DNA from: Curvibacter soli
Lineage (GTDB): Bacteria > Pseudomonadota > Gammaproteobacteria > Burkholderiales > Burkholderiaceae_C
Length of the DNA stretch: 64,000 nt
Reading direction: 5' to 3'
Assembly (NCBI RefSeq): GCF_029211125.1
Contig: NZ_JARGEN010000014.1
Span: 7,908 to 71,907 of the forward strand
In this document: positions 1 to 7,732 of the stretch, one piece after another
Position numbering within the stretch: the first letter of the stretch is position 1
How the letters are laid out: every line of letters begins with the position of its first letter
The notes under the pieces: model-generated
The model's input: the letters and a program-made list of their open reading frames with translations, nothing else
What the model was told of the DNA's origin: nothing
Databases searched by the model: none
Program-made: the position numbers and the translations under genes

Positions 1-1
1 G

Positions 2-400
2 CTTGCGAAAATCAACTCTCTGGATGAACTGTCCCGAAGCATCGAAGACCCAGCAACTCGGATCGTGGTGGAAAGGGTCTTACGCGAGCGCGACATGCTC
101 CGCGCAGAGGTGAACATCCTCAAGTCCCAGACCAAGCTGACGATTGATCGCAGGCCGAACGCTGCGCGCGACAATGCAGGTGCTCCTGACGGCGAAATGA
201 CGCTCGAAATCCGGCCAAGCCCCCGATTGAATCAACTGGAACGAGAAGCGCTAGAGCATGCCGTATCGCCAGAGCACTGGAAAAACGAAGGTTGGGTAGA
301 AGAAAAACTGGGTCGTGTAGTCAAGCTTCTAGATGGGGGCCGAAGCCGAACCATCTTCAAACCGGGCTTCACTACAGCTGTACGGAAACTTCTTGCCTAA
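2..400 (+). CDS. GmtX-like mobile-island protein, 5' truncated by window edge
   Basis: The reading frame is open from the first complete codon at position 2 to the stop at 400, so the gene begins outside the window. About 132 C-terminal residues are visible: a charged helical stretch (RERDMLRAEVNILKSQT), a LTIDRRP motif, then a conserved-looking tail with LEREALEHAVS, GWVEEKLGRV and RTIFKPGF. From memory this matches GmtX, the small partner of two tyrosine recombinase-like proteins in gamma-mobile-trio islands. That is recognition, not a search. The rest of the trio would lie upstream, off the left edge. Nothing on this strand follows before cadA, so it would be the last gene of its operon. 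Confidence 0.55.
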   Translation, partial: LAKINSLDELSRSIEDPATRIVVERVLRERDMLRAEVNILKSQTKLTIDRRPNAARDNAGAPDGEMTLEIRPSPRLNQLEREALEHAVSPEHWKNEGWVEEKLGRVVKLLDGGRSRTIFKPGFTTAVRKLLA

Positions 401-723
401 AAGCGACAACGCTCGGCCACGTACCTGCACCGCAGGCGTGCGCACTCAAACCAGTGAGGCCCTTCCGTGATGCTGCGACGGAGGCTTATTAATTAATCAG
501 CTTGTCTGCCCGAACGGCGCGCTCCACAAGGGAATAAAGCTGACAGTCGTCGGGAGTCGCTGTGCCCATCTTCGAGGATCTGCGCAAGGGGCACGCAAAG
601 CCTAAAACCTGCTGCGCGTCGAGCTAAGGCCAGTGTCGCGGGGCCAATGGATCGCACTAAGCCAAGACCGCACCCGGCTGATGTTAGCCACAAAGGGTCT
701 CCGCGTGCTCGAAATCCAAGACT
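401..723. other. Intergenic stretch, no recognisable gene
   Basis: These 323 bases separate the gmtX-like gene from the 3' end of convergent cadR. Open frames on both strands are short, rich in Arg/Ser/Pro and lack convincing ribosome binding sites. I see no tRNA, terminator with a T-run or clear repeat. It may be scar sequence between recombination genes and the metal cargo. Confidence 0.5.
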
Positions 724-1167
724 TCAATGTGTACCGTGGACATGTTTTCGAACCGAATTTGCAGGCACCGCGAGCACTTCGGTAGAAAGTTCTTTCAAGA
801 TCCCACAGCAAGCCGCAGCGTTCGACTCGGCGCACTGAGCTCGCAGCGTCTTCAACTGCTTCTCCAACGATTTCAACTCCTGAATCCGCTCGGCGACGTG
901 CCCGATGTGCGCTTCGAGTAGTTCGTTGACGCCCTCACAGTTTTCCTGAGGCATTTCCTTGAAACGCAGCAGGGACCGAATTTCTTCCAGGGCCATGTCA
1001 AGCGAGCGGCAATGCCGGATGAAGGTGAGCCGCTCGATGTGCTCCTCTCCGTAGCTTCGGTAATTGTTGTCCGTTCGTTGCGGTGCCGGCAGCAGCGCCT
1101 CTCGCTCGTAGAAGCGGATGTTCTCAACGCTCGTGCCTGTGGCCTTGGCAAGTTCACCGATCTTCAT
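724..1167 (-). CDS. cadR: CadR/PbrR-type MerR-family Cd(II)/Pb(II) regulator
   Basis: A 147-residue MerR-family protein: N-terminal winged helix-turn-helix beginning MKIGELAKATG, a central dimerisation helix, and a metal site made of Cys77, Cys112 and Cys120/121, followed by a His-containing tail (HVHGTH). The Cys77/Cys112 pair is the Cd/Pb/Zn signature of CadR and PbrR; MerR and CueR differ. It is transcribed divergently from the P-type ATPase gene cadA, and the 19-bp-spaced promoter between them is the expected target. In this family the metal-bound dimer untwists that promoter and turns on the efflux ATPase. The ATG at 1167 is the only start that gives the full DNA-binding domain. Confidence 0.9.
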   Translation of the reverse strand: MKIGELAKATGTSVENIRFYEREALLPAPQRTDNNYRSYGEEHIERLTFIRHCRSLDMALEEIRSLLRFKEMPQENCEGVNELLEAHIGHVAERIQELKSLEKQLKTLRAQCAESNAAACCGILKELSTEVLAVPANSVRKHVHGTH

Positions 1168-1179
1168 CTGATCTCCACG

Positions 1180-1216
1180 AAACCCTTGACTCTATACCCA
1201 CTTCAGGGTTTCCAAT
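1180..1216 (+). promoter_or_regulatory. CadR-controlled cadA promoter with long spacer
   Basis: The -35 TTGACT (1186-1191) and -10 TCCAAT (1211-1216) are 19 bp apart, the over-long spacer typical of MerR-family targets. Inverted arms AAACCCT (1180-1186) and AGGGTTT (1205-1211) flank the spacer. The cadA ATG at 1223 lies only six bases past the -10, so transcription should begin at or next to the start codon (see findings). Confidence 0.75.
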
Positions 1217-1222
1217 CCCGTT

Positions 1223-3571
1223 ATGTCCAAATTTCCGAATACCGCATCCGCTGTTCCCTCCGCCGACGATTGCTGCGCTGAGAAGTCATGCGCGGCGGCG
1301 CCCTCACTGCCGCCTAGCAGTTTGTCCAACTCACCAAGTTCCAAGGATGTTGCGGGAACGTCTACCAACGACGATTGCTGCGCGGCAGACGCTTGCTGTG
1401 CTCCAGTCGCAAAGGGCGCCGCCCTCGCTGCCGCAATCCCCGCTGGCGCGAGCGTCTTTCGAATACCAGCCATGGACTGCGCCGTCGAGGAAAGCGACAT
1501 TCGAAGAGCGTTGGACAAAGTCGACGGCATCCGCAGCGTGAACTTTCAGTTGGGAGCACGCACCCTGGCCATCCAAGCTTCGGACGACGTCATCGCAGTC
1601 GCAGTTGCTGCCATCCGAAAGGCCGGCTACGAGCCGACCCCCGTCAAGGTTGGTGCGGAGTCGGAAGCTGAGCAAGAGGCTGAACGTGATCACGACCATG
1701 GGGCGGGCGTTAAGCGCCTTGCTGCGGCTCTGGTCCTCGCCATCGGCGCGGAGGCCCTTCATTATTTTTCGAGTGATACGACCGCACTGAAGTACGCCGG
1801 GTTGGTTGTTGCCGTGGTGGCCATCTGGCTCTCCGGGGTGGAGACTTACACGAAGGGCATAAAGGCGCTCGTTCGCGGCCGTCTGAACATCAATGCGCTG
1901 ATGAGCGTTGCCGTTACCGGGGCATTTTTCATCGGCCAGTGGCCCGAAGCGGCCATGGTGATGGCTCTGTACGCCATCGCCGAACTGATTGAGGCCCGTG
2001 CGGCGGACCGTGCGCGCAACGCTATCAAGGGCTTGATCGCCTTGGCTCCGGAGGAAGCGGATGTGCTTCAGTCGGACAAGAGCTGGAAGGCGGTTGCCTC
2101 GAAAAGCGTGCCGCTCGAAGCTATCGTCCGAATTCGGCCCGGTGAGCGGGTGCCTCTGGACGGCATTGTTACCGAAGGACGCAGCGCGGTGAACCAGGCG
2201 CCTGTAACCGGAGAAAGCCTCCCGGTTGACCGCACGGTCGGCGACCCGGTGTATGCCGGCACGATCAACGAGACGGCCGAACTGCAATTCCGGGTGACCT
2301 CTGCCGCGTCGGATACCACCTTGGCCCGCATCATCCACGCGGTCGAGGAGGCGCAAGGCACCCGTGCGCCTACGCAGCGTTTCGTCGATCGCTTTGCAGC
2401 CATTTACACACCCGCGGTGTTCGCCATCGCGGTTGCCGTTGCGGTTGCGAGCCCTTTGCTGTTCGGCATGGCTTGGTTGGATGCGATCTACAAGGCGCTG
2501 GTTCTGCTTGTGGTTGCATGCCCCTGTGCGCTCGTCATTTCGACGCCTGTCACGGTGGTCAGCGCACTGGCCTCGGCCGCACGGCGTGGCATCCTCATCA
2601 AAGGGGGAACGTACCTCGAGGAAGCGCGCAAGCTCAAGGTTTTGGCCTTGGACAAGACAGGCACTGTGACCGAAGGAAAACCGAAGCTTGTCGATTGGAG
2701 GTCATTGCGTGGCGCAGATGACCAGGAACCTATCGGGCGCATCGCCATGAGCATGGCCGATCGATCCGACCACCCAGTTTCCAAGGCAATTGCCAAGGGC
2801 CTGGCATTGCCGCTGAGCGATGTTTCGTCGTTCGCGGCACTGCCGGGCCGCGGTACCGAAGGGGTGGTTGACGGACGAAAGTTCGTCCTCGGCAACATCC
2901 GGCTCATTGAAGAGCGAGGCATGAAATCGCCAGAGCTTGAAGCGGAACTGAAAACGCACGAGGAGCAAGGCCGCACCGTCACGCTGTTGGCGGACGACGA
3001 CGGCGTCTTGGCGATCTTCGCCGTGGCCGACACGATCAAGGAATCGTCGAAGCAGGCGGTTGCCGAGTTGAAGGTGTTGGGCGTCGCAGCAGTCATGCTC
3101 ACTGGTGACAACGTGGCAACCGCCAAGACCATCGCCGCTCAGGCTGGCATCGACCAAGTGCTCGGCAACCTCCTGCCTGAGGAGAAGCTGGCTCAGATTC
3201 AAGGGCTCCAGACCCGCTACGGGCTGACGGGCATGACAGGCGATGGAATCAATGATGCCCCTGCGCTCGCCCAATCTGACATCGGTTTCGCCATGGGCGG
3301 CATGGGCACGGACATCGCCATGGAGGCTGCCGATGTAGTCGTCATGAACGACGACCTGCGCCGCATTCCGGAGACGATCCGGTTGTCACGCAAGACGCAC
3401 ACCGTGTTGATGCAGAACATCTCTCTTGCCTTGGGCATTAAGGCAGTCTTCATGGTGCTCGCCATCTTCGGCACGGCCACCATGTGGATGGCCGTCTTTG
3501 CTGACATGGGGGCCACCCTGCTGGTGGTTGCAAACGGTCTGCGGCTCATGAAGGCGAAGACCGAGGCCTAA
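1223..3571 (+). CDS. cadA: Cd(II)/Pb(II)/Zn(II)-exporting P1B-type ATPase
   Basis: This 782-residue inner-membrane pump exports Cd2+, Pb2+ and Zn2+ from the cytoplasm. Visible P1B features are the TGES actuator motif, the transmembrane CPC site at about residues 433-435 (ACPCALVIST), the phosphorylation motif DKTGT at 477-481, a DHP histidine motif and GDGIND near the C terminus. The N terminus is unusual: two Cys-pair clusters (Cys17/18/23 and Cys52/53/58/59) precede a degenerate heavy-metal-associated domain with MDCAVEE instead of a CxxC loop, as in ZntA/PbrA-type pumps. It is controlled by divergent cadR and followed by the pbrT-like gene. The ATG at 1223 has no Shine-Dalgarno; a later start would lose the Cys clusters. 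Confidence 0.93.
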   Translation: MSKFPNTASAVPSADDCCAEKSCAAAPSLPPSSLSNSPSSKDVAGTSTNDDCCAADACCAPVAKGAALAAAIPAGASVFRIPAMDCAVEESDIRRALDKVDGIRSVNFQLGARTLAIQASDDVIAVAVAAIRKAGYEPTPVKVGAESEAEQEAERDHDHGAGVKRLAAALVLAIGAEALHYFSSDTTALKYAGLVVAVVAIWLSGVETYTKGIKALVRGRLNINALMSVAVTGAFFIGQWPEAAMVMALYAIAELIEARAADRARNAIKGLIALAPEEADVLQSDKSWKAVASKSVPLEAIVRIRPGERVPLDGIVTEGRSAVNQAPVTGESLPVDRTVGDPVYAGTINETAELQFRVTSAASDTTLARIIHAVEEAQGTRAPTQRFVDRFAAIYTPAVFAIAVAVAVASPLLFGMAWLDAIYKALVLLVVACPCALVISTPVTVVSALASAARRGILIKGGTYLEEARKLKVLALDKTGTVTEGKPKLVDWRSLRGADDQEPIGRIAMSMADRSDHPVSKAIAKGLALPLSDVSSFAALPGRGTEGVVDGRKFVLGNIRLIEERGMKSPELEAELKTHEEQGRTVTLLADDDGVLAIFAVADTIKESSKQAVAELKVLGVAAVMLTGDNVATAKTIAAQAGIDQVLGNLLPEEKLAQIQGLQTRYGLTGMTGDGINDAPALAQSDIGFAMGGMGTDIAMEAADVVVMNDDLRRIPETIRLSRKTHTVLMQNISLALGIKAVFMVLAIFGTATMWMAVFADMGATLLVVANGLRLMKAKTEA

Positions 3572-3581
3572 TCCTTGGCAA

Positions 3582-3606
3582 GCACTGCATCGTGATGATG
3601 CAGTGC
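3582..3606 (+). terminator. Perfect 10-bp hairpin after cadA
   Basis: GCACTGCATC and GATGCAGTGC form a perfect 10-bp stem with a 5-base loop just after the cadA stop. There is no T-run, so it may be a partial terminator or mRNA-stability hairpin rather than a strong intrinsic terminator. Confidence 0.4.
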
Positions 3607-3670
3607 CATTCGGGGATGGGCCGCTCTCAACGTTGAACGAAAATCCTTGCGATTCCTATTTAGGTTGAAG

Positions 3671-5602
3671 ATGAAGCGCTTGCTGTTGGTGTTGTCCGTG
3701 TGGCTTTGTTTTTTGGGTGCTGCAGTAGCGCAGACGCCATCGTCAGGGCCCGAAGAGGGTCCTCGCCAACTTTGGCAGCTGCTGGACTATGTGGCCGTGG
3801 ACTACGGGGGTGCCGTTGAAAAGGGCGCTGTCGTCAGCGAATCCGAGTACGCGGAAATGCGTGACTTCACGGCCAACGCGGTGACCCAGGCGCGCACCCT
3901 TCCGGCGCACCCTTCCAAGGAAGCCGTGATTGCCGCAGCCGCCAAGCTGCAGGAGGCTGTCACCAACAAGGCCGATGGAGCCGACGTGACTCGATTGGCG
4001 CACGAGGCAGAGGCGCTCTTGATTGCGGCCTACCCCATGCCTGTCGCACCCAAAGCGCTGCCTGATCTTGAGCGCGGCGCCGCGCTCTTCCAGGCGCAAT
4101 GCGCCGCCTGTCATGGCGCAACGGGTGGCGGTGATGGACCTTTGGCTGCCCAGCTGGACCCGCCACCTATTGCCTTCACGGACCGCGAGCGCGCTCGCTC
4201 GCGAAGCCTGATGGCGCTCTACCAGGTCGTCTCTCAAGGCGTCGCCGGCACGTCGATGCCGAGTTTTGCCACGCTGCCTGACGAGGATCGATGGGCGCTG
4301 GCATTCTTCGCCGGAACTCTCTCGTACGACGGCGGCATGCGTGAACGTGGCGAGCAGCTGTGGAAGCGAGATCCTGCCGCCCGGAAGGCCTTCCCTGACC
4401 TGGCAGCCGTGACTACGACCACTGAAGTCGCCGCCGCCGGCAAGATCGCCCCGGAGGCTGCTCGGGACATCACCGCATTCCTGCGCAGCCAGCCCGGAGC
4501 AGCTTCGGCGGCTGCAAACGCCAGCGGTCTGACGCTGTCTCGCACGCGCCTGGACGAAAGCCTGGCGGCCATTCGCAAAGGCGACAAGGCGTCAGCAACG
4601 CGTTTGGCGCTCTCGGCCTACCTGGACGGCTTCGAGCCATTGGAGCCCTCGCTGGGCGCGCGCAACAAGGCGCTCCTCACGGAGGTTGAAAACGGCATGC
4701 TGGCCTATCGCTCAGCGATCGCCAACGGCACACTGGCCCAGACAGAGGCCGCGGCGCAAAAGCTCGACTACCTCTTTGCTGAGGTGGAAAAAGAGCTGGG
4801 TGGCCAAGCCGCCGAACCGCTCACCACCTTCCTGGGCTCGCTCACCATCCTGCTTCGCGAGGGCCTTGAGGCCTTGCTCATCGTTGTCGGCATGATCGCC
4901 TTCCTGAAAAAGGCCAACCGTCCCGACGTCCTGCGCTACGTGCATGGCGGCTGGATCGCAGCCCTGGCCGCTGGCGGGCTCACCTGGGGCGTTGCGACAT
5001 ACTTCGTGAACATCAGCGGGGCAAGCCGTGAAGTGACCGAGGGGCTCTCGTCGCTCTTTGCCGCCCTGGTCCTGCTCAGCGTCGGGTTGTGGATGCATCA
5101 GAAGAGTGCGGCGGGCCGCTGGCAGGCCTACCTCAAGGAGAAGCTCTCCACGGCCATGTCCAAGCGATCGGCCTGGGCCTTGTTCGGCCTGTCGTTCATC
5201 GCGGTCTACCGTGAAGTGTTTGAGACGGTGCTTTTTTACTCGGCCCTGTCGGCGGACGGGAACGGCAACGCCTTGCTGGGTGGACTGGGCCTCGGCATCG
5301 TGCTCCTGGCAGTTCTCGCTTGGGTAATGCTCAAGACCAGTGCTCGGATGCCGATCGGGAAGTTTTTTAGCATCAGTTCCGTTCTGGTGGCTGTCCTGGC
5401 TGTGGTTCTTGCAGGCAAGGGGGTGGCTGGCCTGCAAGAGGCCGGTTGGGTTGGAGCCACACCGCTCATGGCGCCTCGGATCGACTTGCTGGGGATCTAC
5501 CCGTCAACCGAAACCGTCACGGCTCAGGGCGTTGTCCTGCTGATCGCGCTGGCGGGCTTCTTCATGAACGCGTATAGGGCGCGACAACCGAGGCCGGCTT
5601 GA
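3671..5602 (+). CDS. pbrT: PbrT-like Pb(II)/iron permease (FTR1 family) with cytochrome c domain
   Basis: A roughly 643-residue membrane protein with three parts: a signal peptide (MKRLLLVLSVWLCFLGAAVA), a periplasmic region carrying one haem-binding CAACH motif, and an FTR1/OFeT-type permease with the motifs LREGLEAL and YREVFET, equivalents of the REGLE metal-binding helices. This composition matches PbrT of Cupriavidus, which mediates Pb2+ uptake and accompanies the export ATPase in lead-resistance clusters. I prefer ATG 3671 over the upstream in-frame TTG at 3647 because it places the signal peptide at the N terminus. It sits 100 bp downstream of cadA and is probably co-transcribed with it. 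Confidence 0.85.
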   Translation: MKRLLLVLSVWLCFLGAAVAQTPSSGPEEGPRQLWQLLDYVAVDYGGAVEKGAVVSESEYAEMRDFTANAVTQARTLPAHPSKEAVIAAAAKLQEAVTNKADGADVTRLAHEAEALLIAAYPMPVAPKALPDLERGAALFQAQCAACHGATGGGDGPLAAQLDPPPIAFTDRERARSRSLMALYQVVSQGVAGTSMPSFATLPDEDRWALAFFAGTLSYDGGMRERGEQLWKRDPAARKAFPDLAAVTTTTEVAAAGKIAPEAARDITAFLRSQPGAASAAANASGLTLSRTRLDESLAAIRKGDKASATRLALSAYLDGFEPLEPSLGARNKALLTEVENGMLAYRSAIANGTLAQTEAAAQKLDYLFAEVEKELGGQAAEPLTTFLGSLTILLREGLEALLIVVGMIAFLKKANRPDVLRYVHGGWIAALAAGGLTWGVATYFVNISGASREVTEGLSSLFAALVLLSVGLWMHQKSAAGRWQAYLKEKLSTAMSKRSAWALFGLSFIAVYREVFETVLFYSALSADGNGNALLGGLGLGIVLLAVLAWVMLKTSARMPIGKFFSISSVLVAVLAVVLAGKGVAGLQEAGWVGATPLMAPRIDLLGIYPSTETVTAQGVVLLIALAGFFMNAYRARQPRPA

Positions 5603-5610
5603 ATGGATGG

Positions 5611-5750
5611 ATGGGCAGGGGCCTCTACGAGGCGGCATTCGCCGGCCTGGTCCGGCTGTACGGGCGCGACTCGCGCAGCGCGACCCAGGCATCATCCTGC
5701 TTGCTGGCTTTGCAAGCACGGTCGGTCGCTCGCCGCGCCGGCCCTGCTGT
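5611..5750 (+). pseudogene. Relic of an arsenic-cluster MFS transporter gene
   Basis: About 140 bp closely match the interior of the MFS gene at 38937-40103 (from 39268 to about 39400), including the segment encoding GLYEAAFAGLVRLYGRDSRS. The relic begins ATGGGCAG, right after the pbrT stop, and drifts out of frame after the SRS codons. No start, signal or downstream transporter sequence remains, so it is a non-functional fragment left by rearrangement between related resistance clusters. Confidence 0.8.
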
Positions 5751-5787
5751 CTCAGCCGCTCGTTACTCCGAAGAAGTTCGCTCCCAG

Positions 5788-5803
5788 ATTACAAATCTGT
5801 AAC
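5788..5803 (+). promoter_or_regulatory. CzcR-type response-regulator box upstream of czcI
   Basis: ATTACAAATCTGTAAC fits the 16-bp pattern ATKAC-N6-GTMAY found at five sites around the czc genes. A possible -10 TACCAT follows at 5836-5841, close to the spacing seen at two other boxes. This places the czcICBA operon under the czcR/czcS system. Confidence 0.65.
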
Positions 5804-5966
5804 CTTGCTGTCGGACAGGGTGGATTTTCTCCACCTACCATTCGCAGGATGCCGATTCAGCTTGCGCAGGCCCACGCGCTTGTTGCCCAATTCGTCGAGC
5901 TTCAACCTACGCCTCTCGCTCATCACCGCAAACGAGTCGTCAAAAACGTGTTCTAGAGTTCGCTAA

Positions 5967-6335
5967 ATGGCTCGCTGGTTGCTCATCGCCCTTTTGTTCG
6001 TCTTGCCCGCTCAGTTTGCCGCTGCAGCTGCGGCAGGGTACTGCACGCATGAGGCGACACCTGCATCGTTCCACCTGGGTCACCATGTGCATCAGCACAC
6101 CGCTGAGGGACATGGCGGCTCGAAAGAGTCGCAGACCGATGCACCGCTTGGAGCGAGCGGCGCAGATCACGGAGATTGCAGCGGGTGTCACACCAACGTG
6201 GCGCAGCTCGGCACGACGACCAAAGTCGTGGCGGAACGCGTTTTCAAGCGTTCATTCCTCGCATTCCCTGTGGCGCTCTTCAGCTCTCGAACGGAGCAGG
6301 ACATCGACCGCCCCAAATGGTCACGCACCGGCTAA
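5967..6335 (+). CDS. czcI: CzcI-like periplasmic protein of the czc operon
   Basis: A 122-residue exported protein: signal peptide (MARWLLIALLFVLPAQFAAA), then a His-rich stretch and a CSGCH motif near residue 72. It is the first gene of the czc operon, 89 bp upstream of czcC, the position CzcI takes in Cupriavidus, where it affects regulation of czcCBA by an unknown mechanism. The metal-ligand-rich sequence suggests periplasmic Zn/Co/Cd binding. Family assignment rests on size, signal peptide, composition and position. Confidence 0.7.
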   Translation: MARWLLIALLFVLPAQFAAAAAAGYCTHEATPASFHLGHHVHQHTAEGHGGSKESQTDAPLGASGADHGDCSGCHTNVAQLGTTTKVVAERVFKRSFLAFPVALFSSRTEQDIDRPKWSRTG

Positions 6336-6424
6336 GCCCGGTGCGTCTGTCCCTTTCAGAGCCAAATTTCATACTCTGACGGCCGCGCCGGATTCCTTGT
6401 CTCGTCCCATGACTGGAGAATTCG

Positions 6425-7723
6425 ATGTGCAGGTTTATCGTGCCGATCGCGCTGTCGATCACGGCATTCGCAAGCGGAGCGCTTGCTCAAGGTAGTTGGG
6501 GTGCGCCGCCGCCCGCCATGGAGCAGGCAGGTTCAACGGCAAGCTCGAGCGCTGCCCCTCTGACTTTGGCTGCGGCCGTCCAACTCGCGCTGGACAACAA
6601 TCCAGAGCTGTCCTCGGCTCGACGAGAGATCGAGGCGACAGAAGGCGCGCGGGTGCAAGCCGGTGCATTTCCCAACCCGACCATGAACGTCGAGGTGGAA
6701 GATTTGCGCCGCGACACTCGCACGACCACCGTGCTGTTGAGCCAGCCTCTGGAGCTTGGCGGAAAACGCGGGGCACGCATCGAAGCGGCTGAGCGTGCGA
6801 TCGACGTCGCTCGCGCCCAACTCGATGCAAAGCAGGCCGACTTGCGCGCAAGCGTCACCGCGGCGTTCTTTGCGACGGCGATCTCCCAGGAGCGGGTCCG
6901 TTTGGCCGAAGCGTCGCTGGAGCTTGCAAGAACGGGCAGCAGTGCTGCCGGCAAGCGTGTGACGGCCGGCAAAATTTCACCCGTCGAAGAGACCCGCGCC
7001 AAGGTTGCTGAGGCCAACGTCAGGCTTGAGCTCGTTCAAGCCCGAGGCGAACTTCAGACCAACCTGCAACAGCTACGAGCGCTGACAACGCGTCAAGCAG
7101 GCATCGACGCGGTCAATGGTGATGTGCTCTCCATCCCCAACTCTGCCCCTCAGGAGACGCTGGAGGAACGCATCATGAATGCGCCGTCGTTGCGACAGGC
7201 GCGGCTGGAGGTCCGTCGCTACGGCGCGCTGTCGGAAGTGGAGCGGGCCAAGCGCATACCTGACATCACCGTTAGTGCTGGCGCGAAACGGGACCAGGAG
7301 ATTGGTCGCAACCAAGCGGTCATCGGAATTTCGGTTCCGCTGCCGATCTTCGATACGAATCGAGGAAACATCACCGAGGCCCTGCGTCGTCAGGACAAGG
7401 CAGAAGACGACGCACGTGCCTTGGAACTGCGCCTGCGCGCTGACGTAGGCGCCGCGCGCCAGCGGCTTCTGACCGCATCGGCTGAGGTGGAGGCGCTTCA
7501 AAAGGAAATCCTCCCTGGCGCGCAAAGCGCGTTCGACGCCGCTACCAAGGGCTTCGAACTCGGCAAATTCAGCTATCTCGATGCGCTCGACGCACAGCGC
7601 ACCCTTCTGCAGGCCCGCTCACAGTACCTGCGCTCGCTGGCCGAAGCCCACAAGTCCGTGACGGATCTCGATCGTCTCCTTGGCGGCACTGTTGCCAACG
7701 GCGTCACGGCCTCCACCCCGTAA
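6425..7723 (+). CDS. czcC: CzcC outer-membrane factor of Co/Zn/Cd efflux pump
   Basis: A 432-residue TolC-like protein with a signal peptide (about residues 1-22) and two outer-membrane-efflux repeats rich in coiled-coil Ala/Leu/Arg segments. CzcC forms the outer-membrane exit duct for the tripartite CzcCBA pump. It is preceded by a GGAGAA ribosome binding site and is nine bases upstream of czcB. Length and order (C-B-A) match the Cupriavidus operon. Confidence 0.9.
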   Translation: MCRFIVPIALSITAFASGALAQGSWGAPPPAMEQAGSTASSSAAPLTLAAAVQLALDNNPELSSARREIEATEGARVQAGAFPNPTMNVEVEDLRRDTRTTTVLLSQPLELGGKRGARIEAAERAIDVARAQLDAKQADLRASVTAAFFATAISQERVRLAEASLELARTGSSAAGKRVTAGKISPVEETRAKVAEANVRLELVQARGELQTNLQQLRALTTRQAGIDAVNGDVLSIPNSAPQETLEERIMNAPSLRQARLEVRRYGALSEVERAKRIPDITVSAGAKRDQEIGRNQAVIGISVPLPIFDTNRGNITEALRRQDKAEDDARALELRLRADVGAARQRLLTASAEVEALQKEILPGAQSAFDAATKGFELGKFSYLDALDAQRTLLQARSQYLRSLAEAHKSVTDLDRLLGGTVANGVTASTP

Positions 7724-7732
7724 GGATCAATC

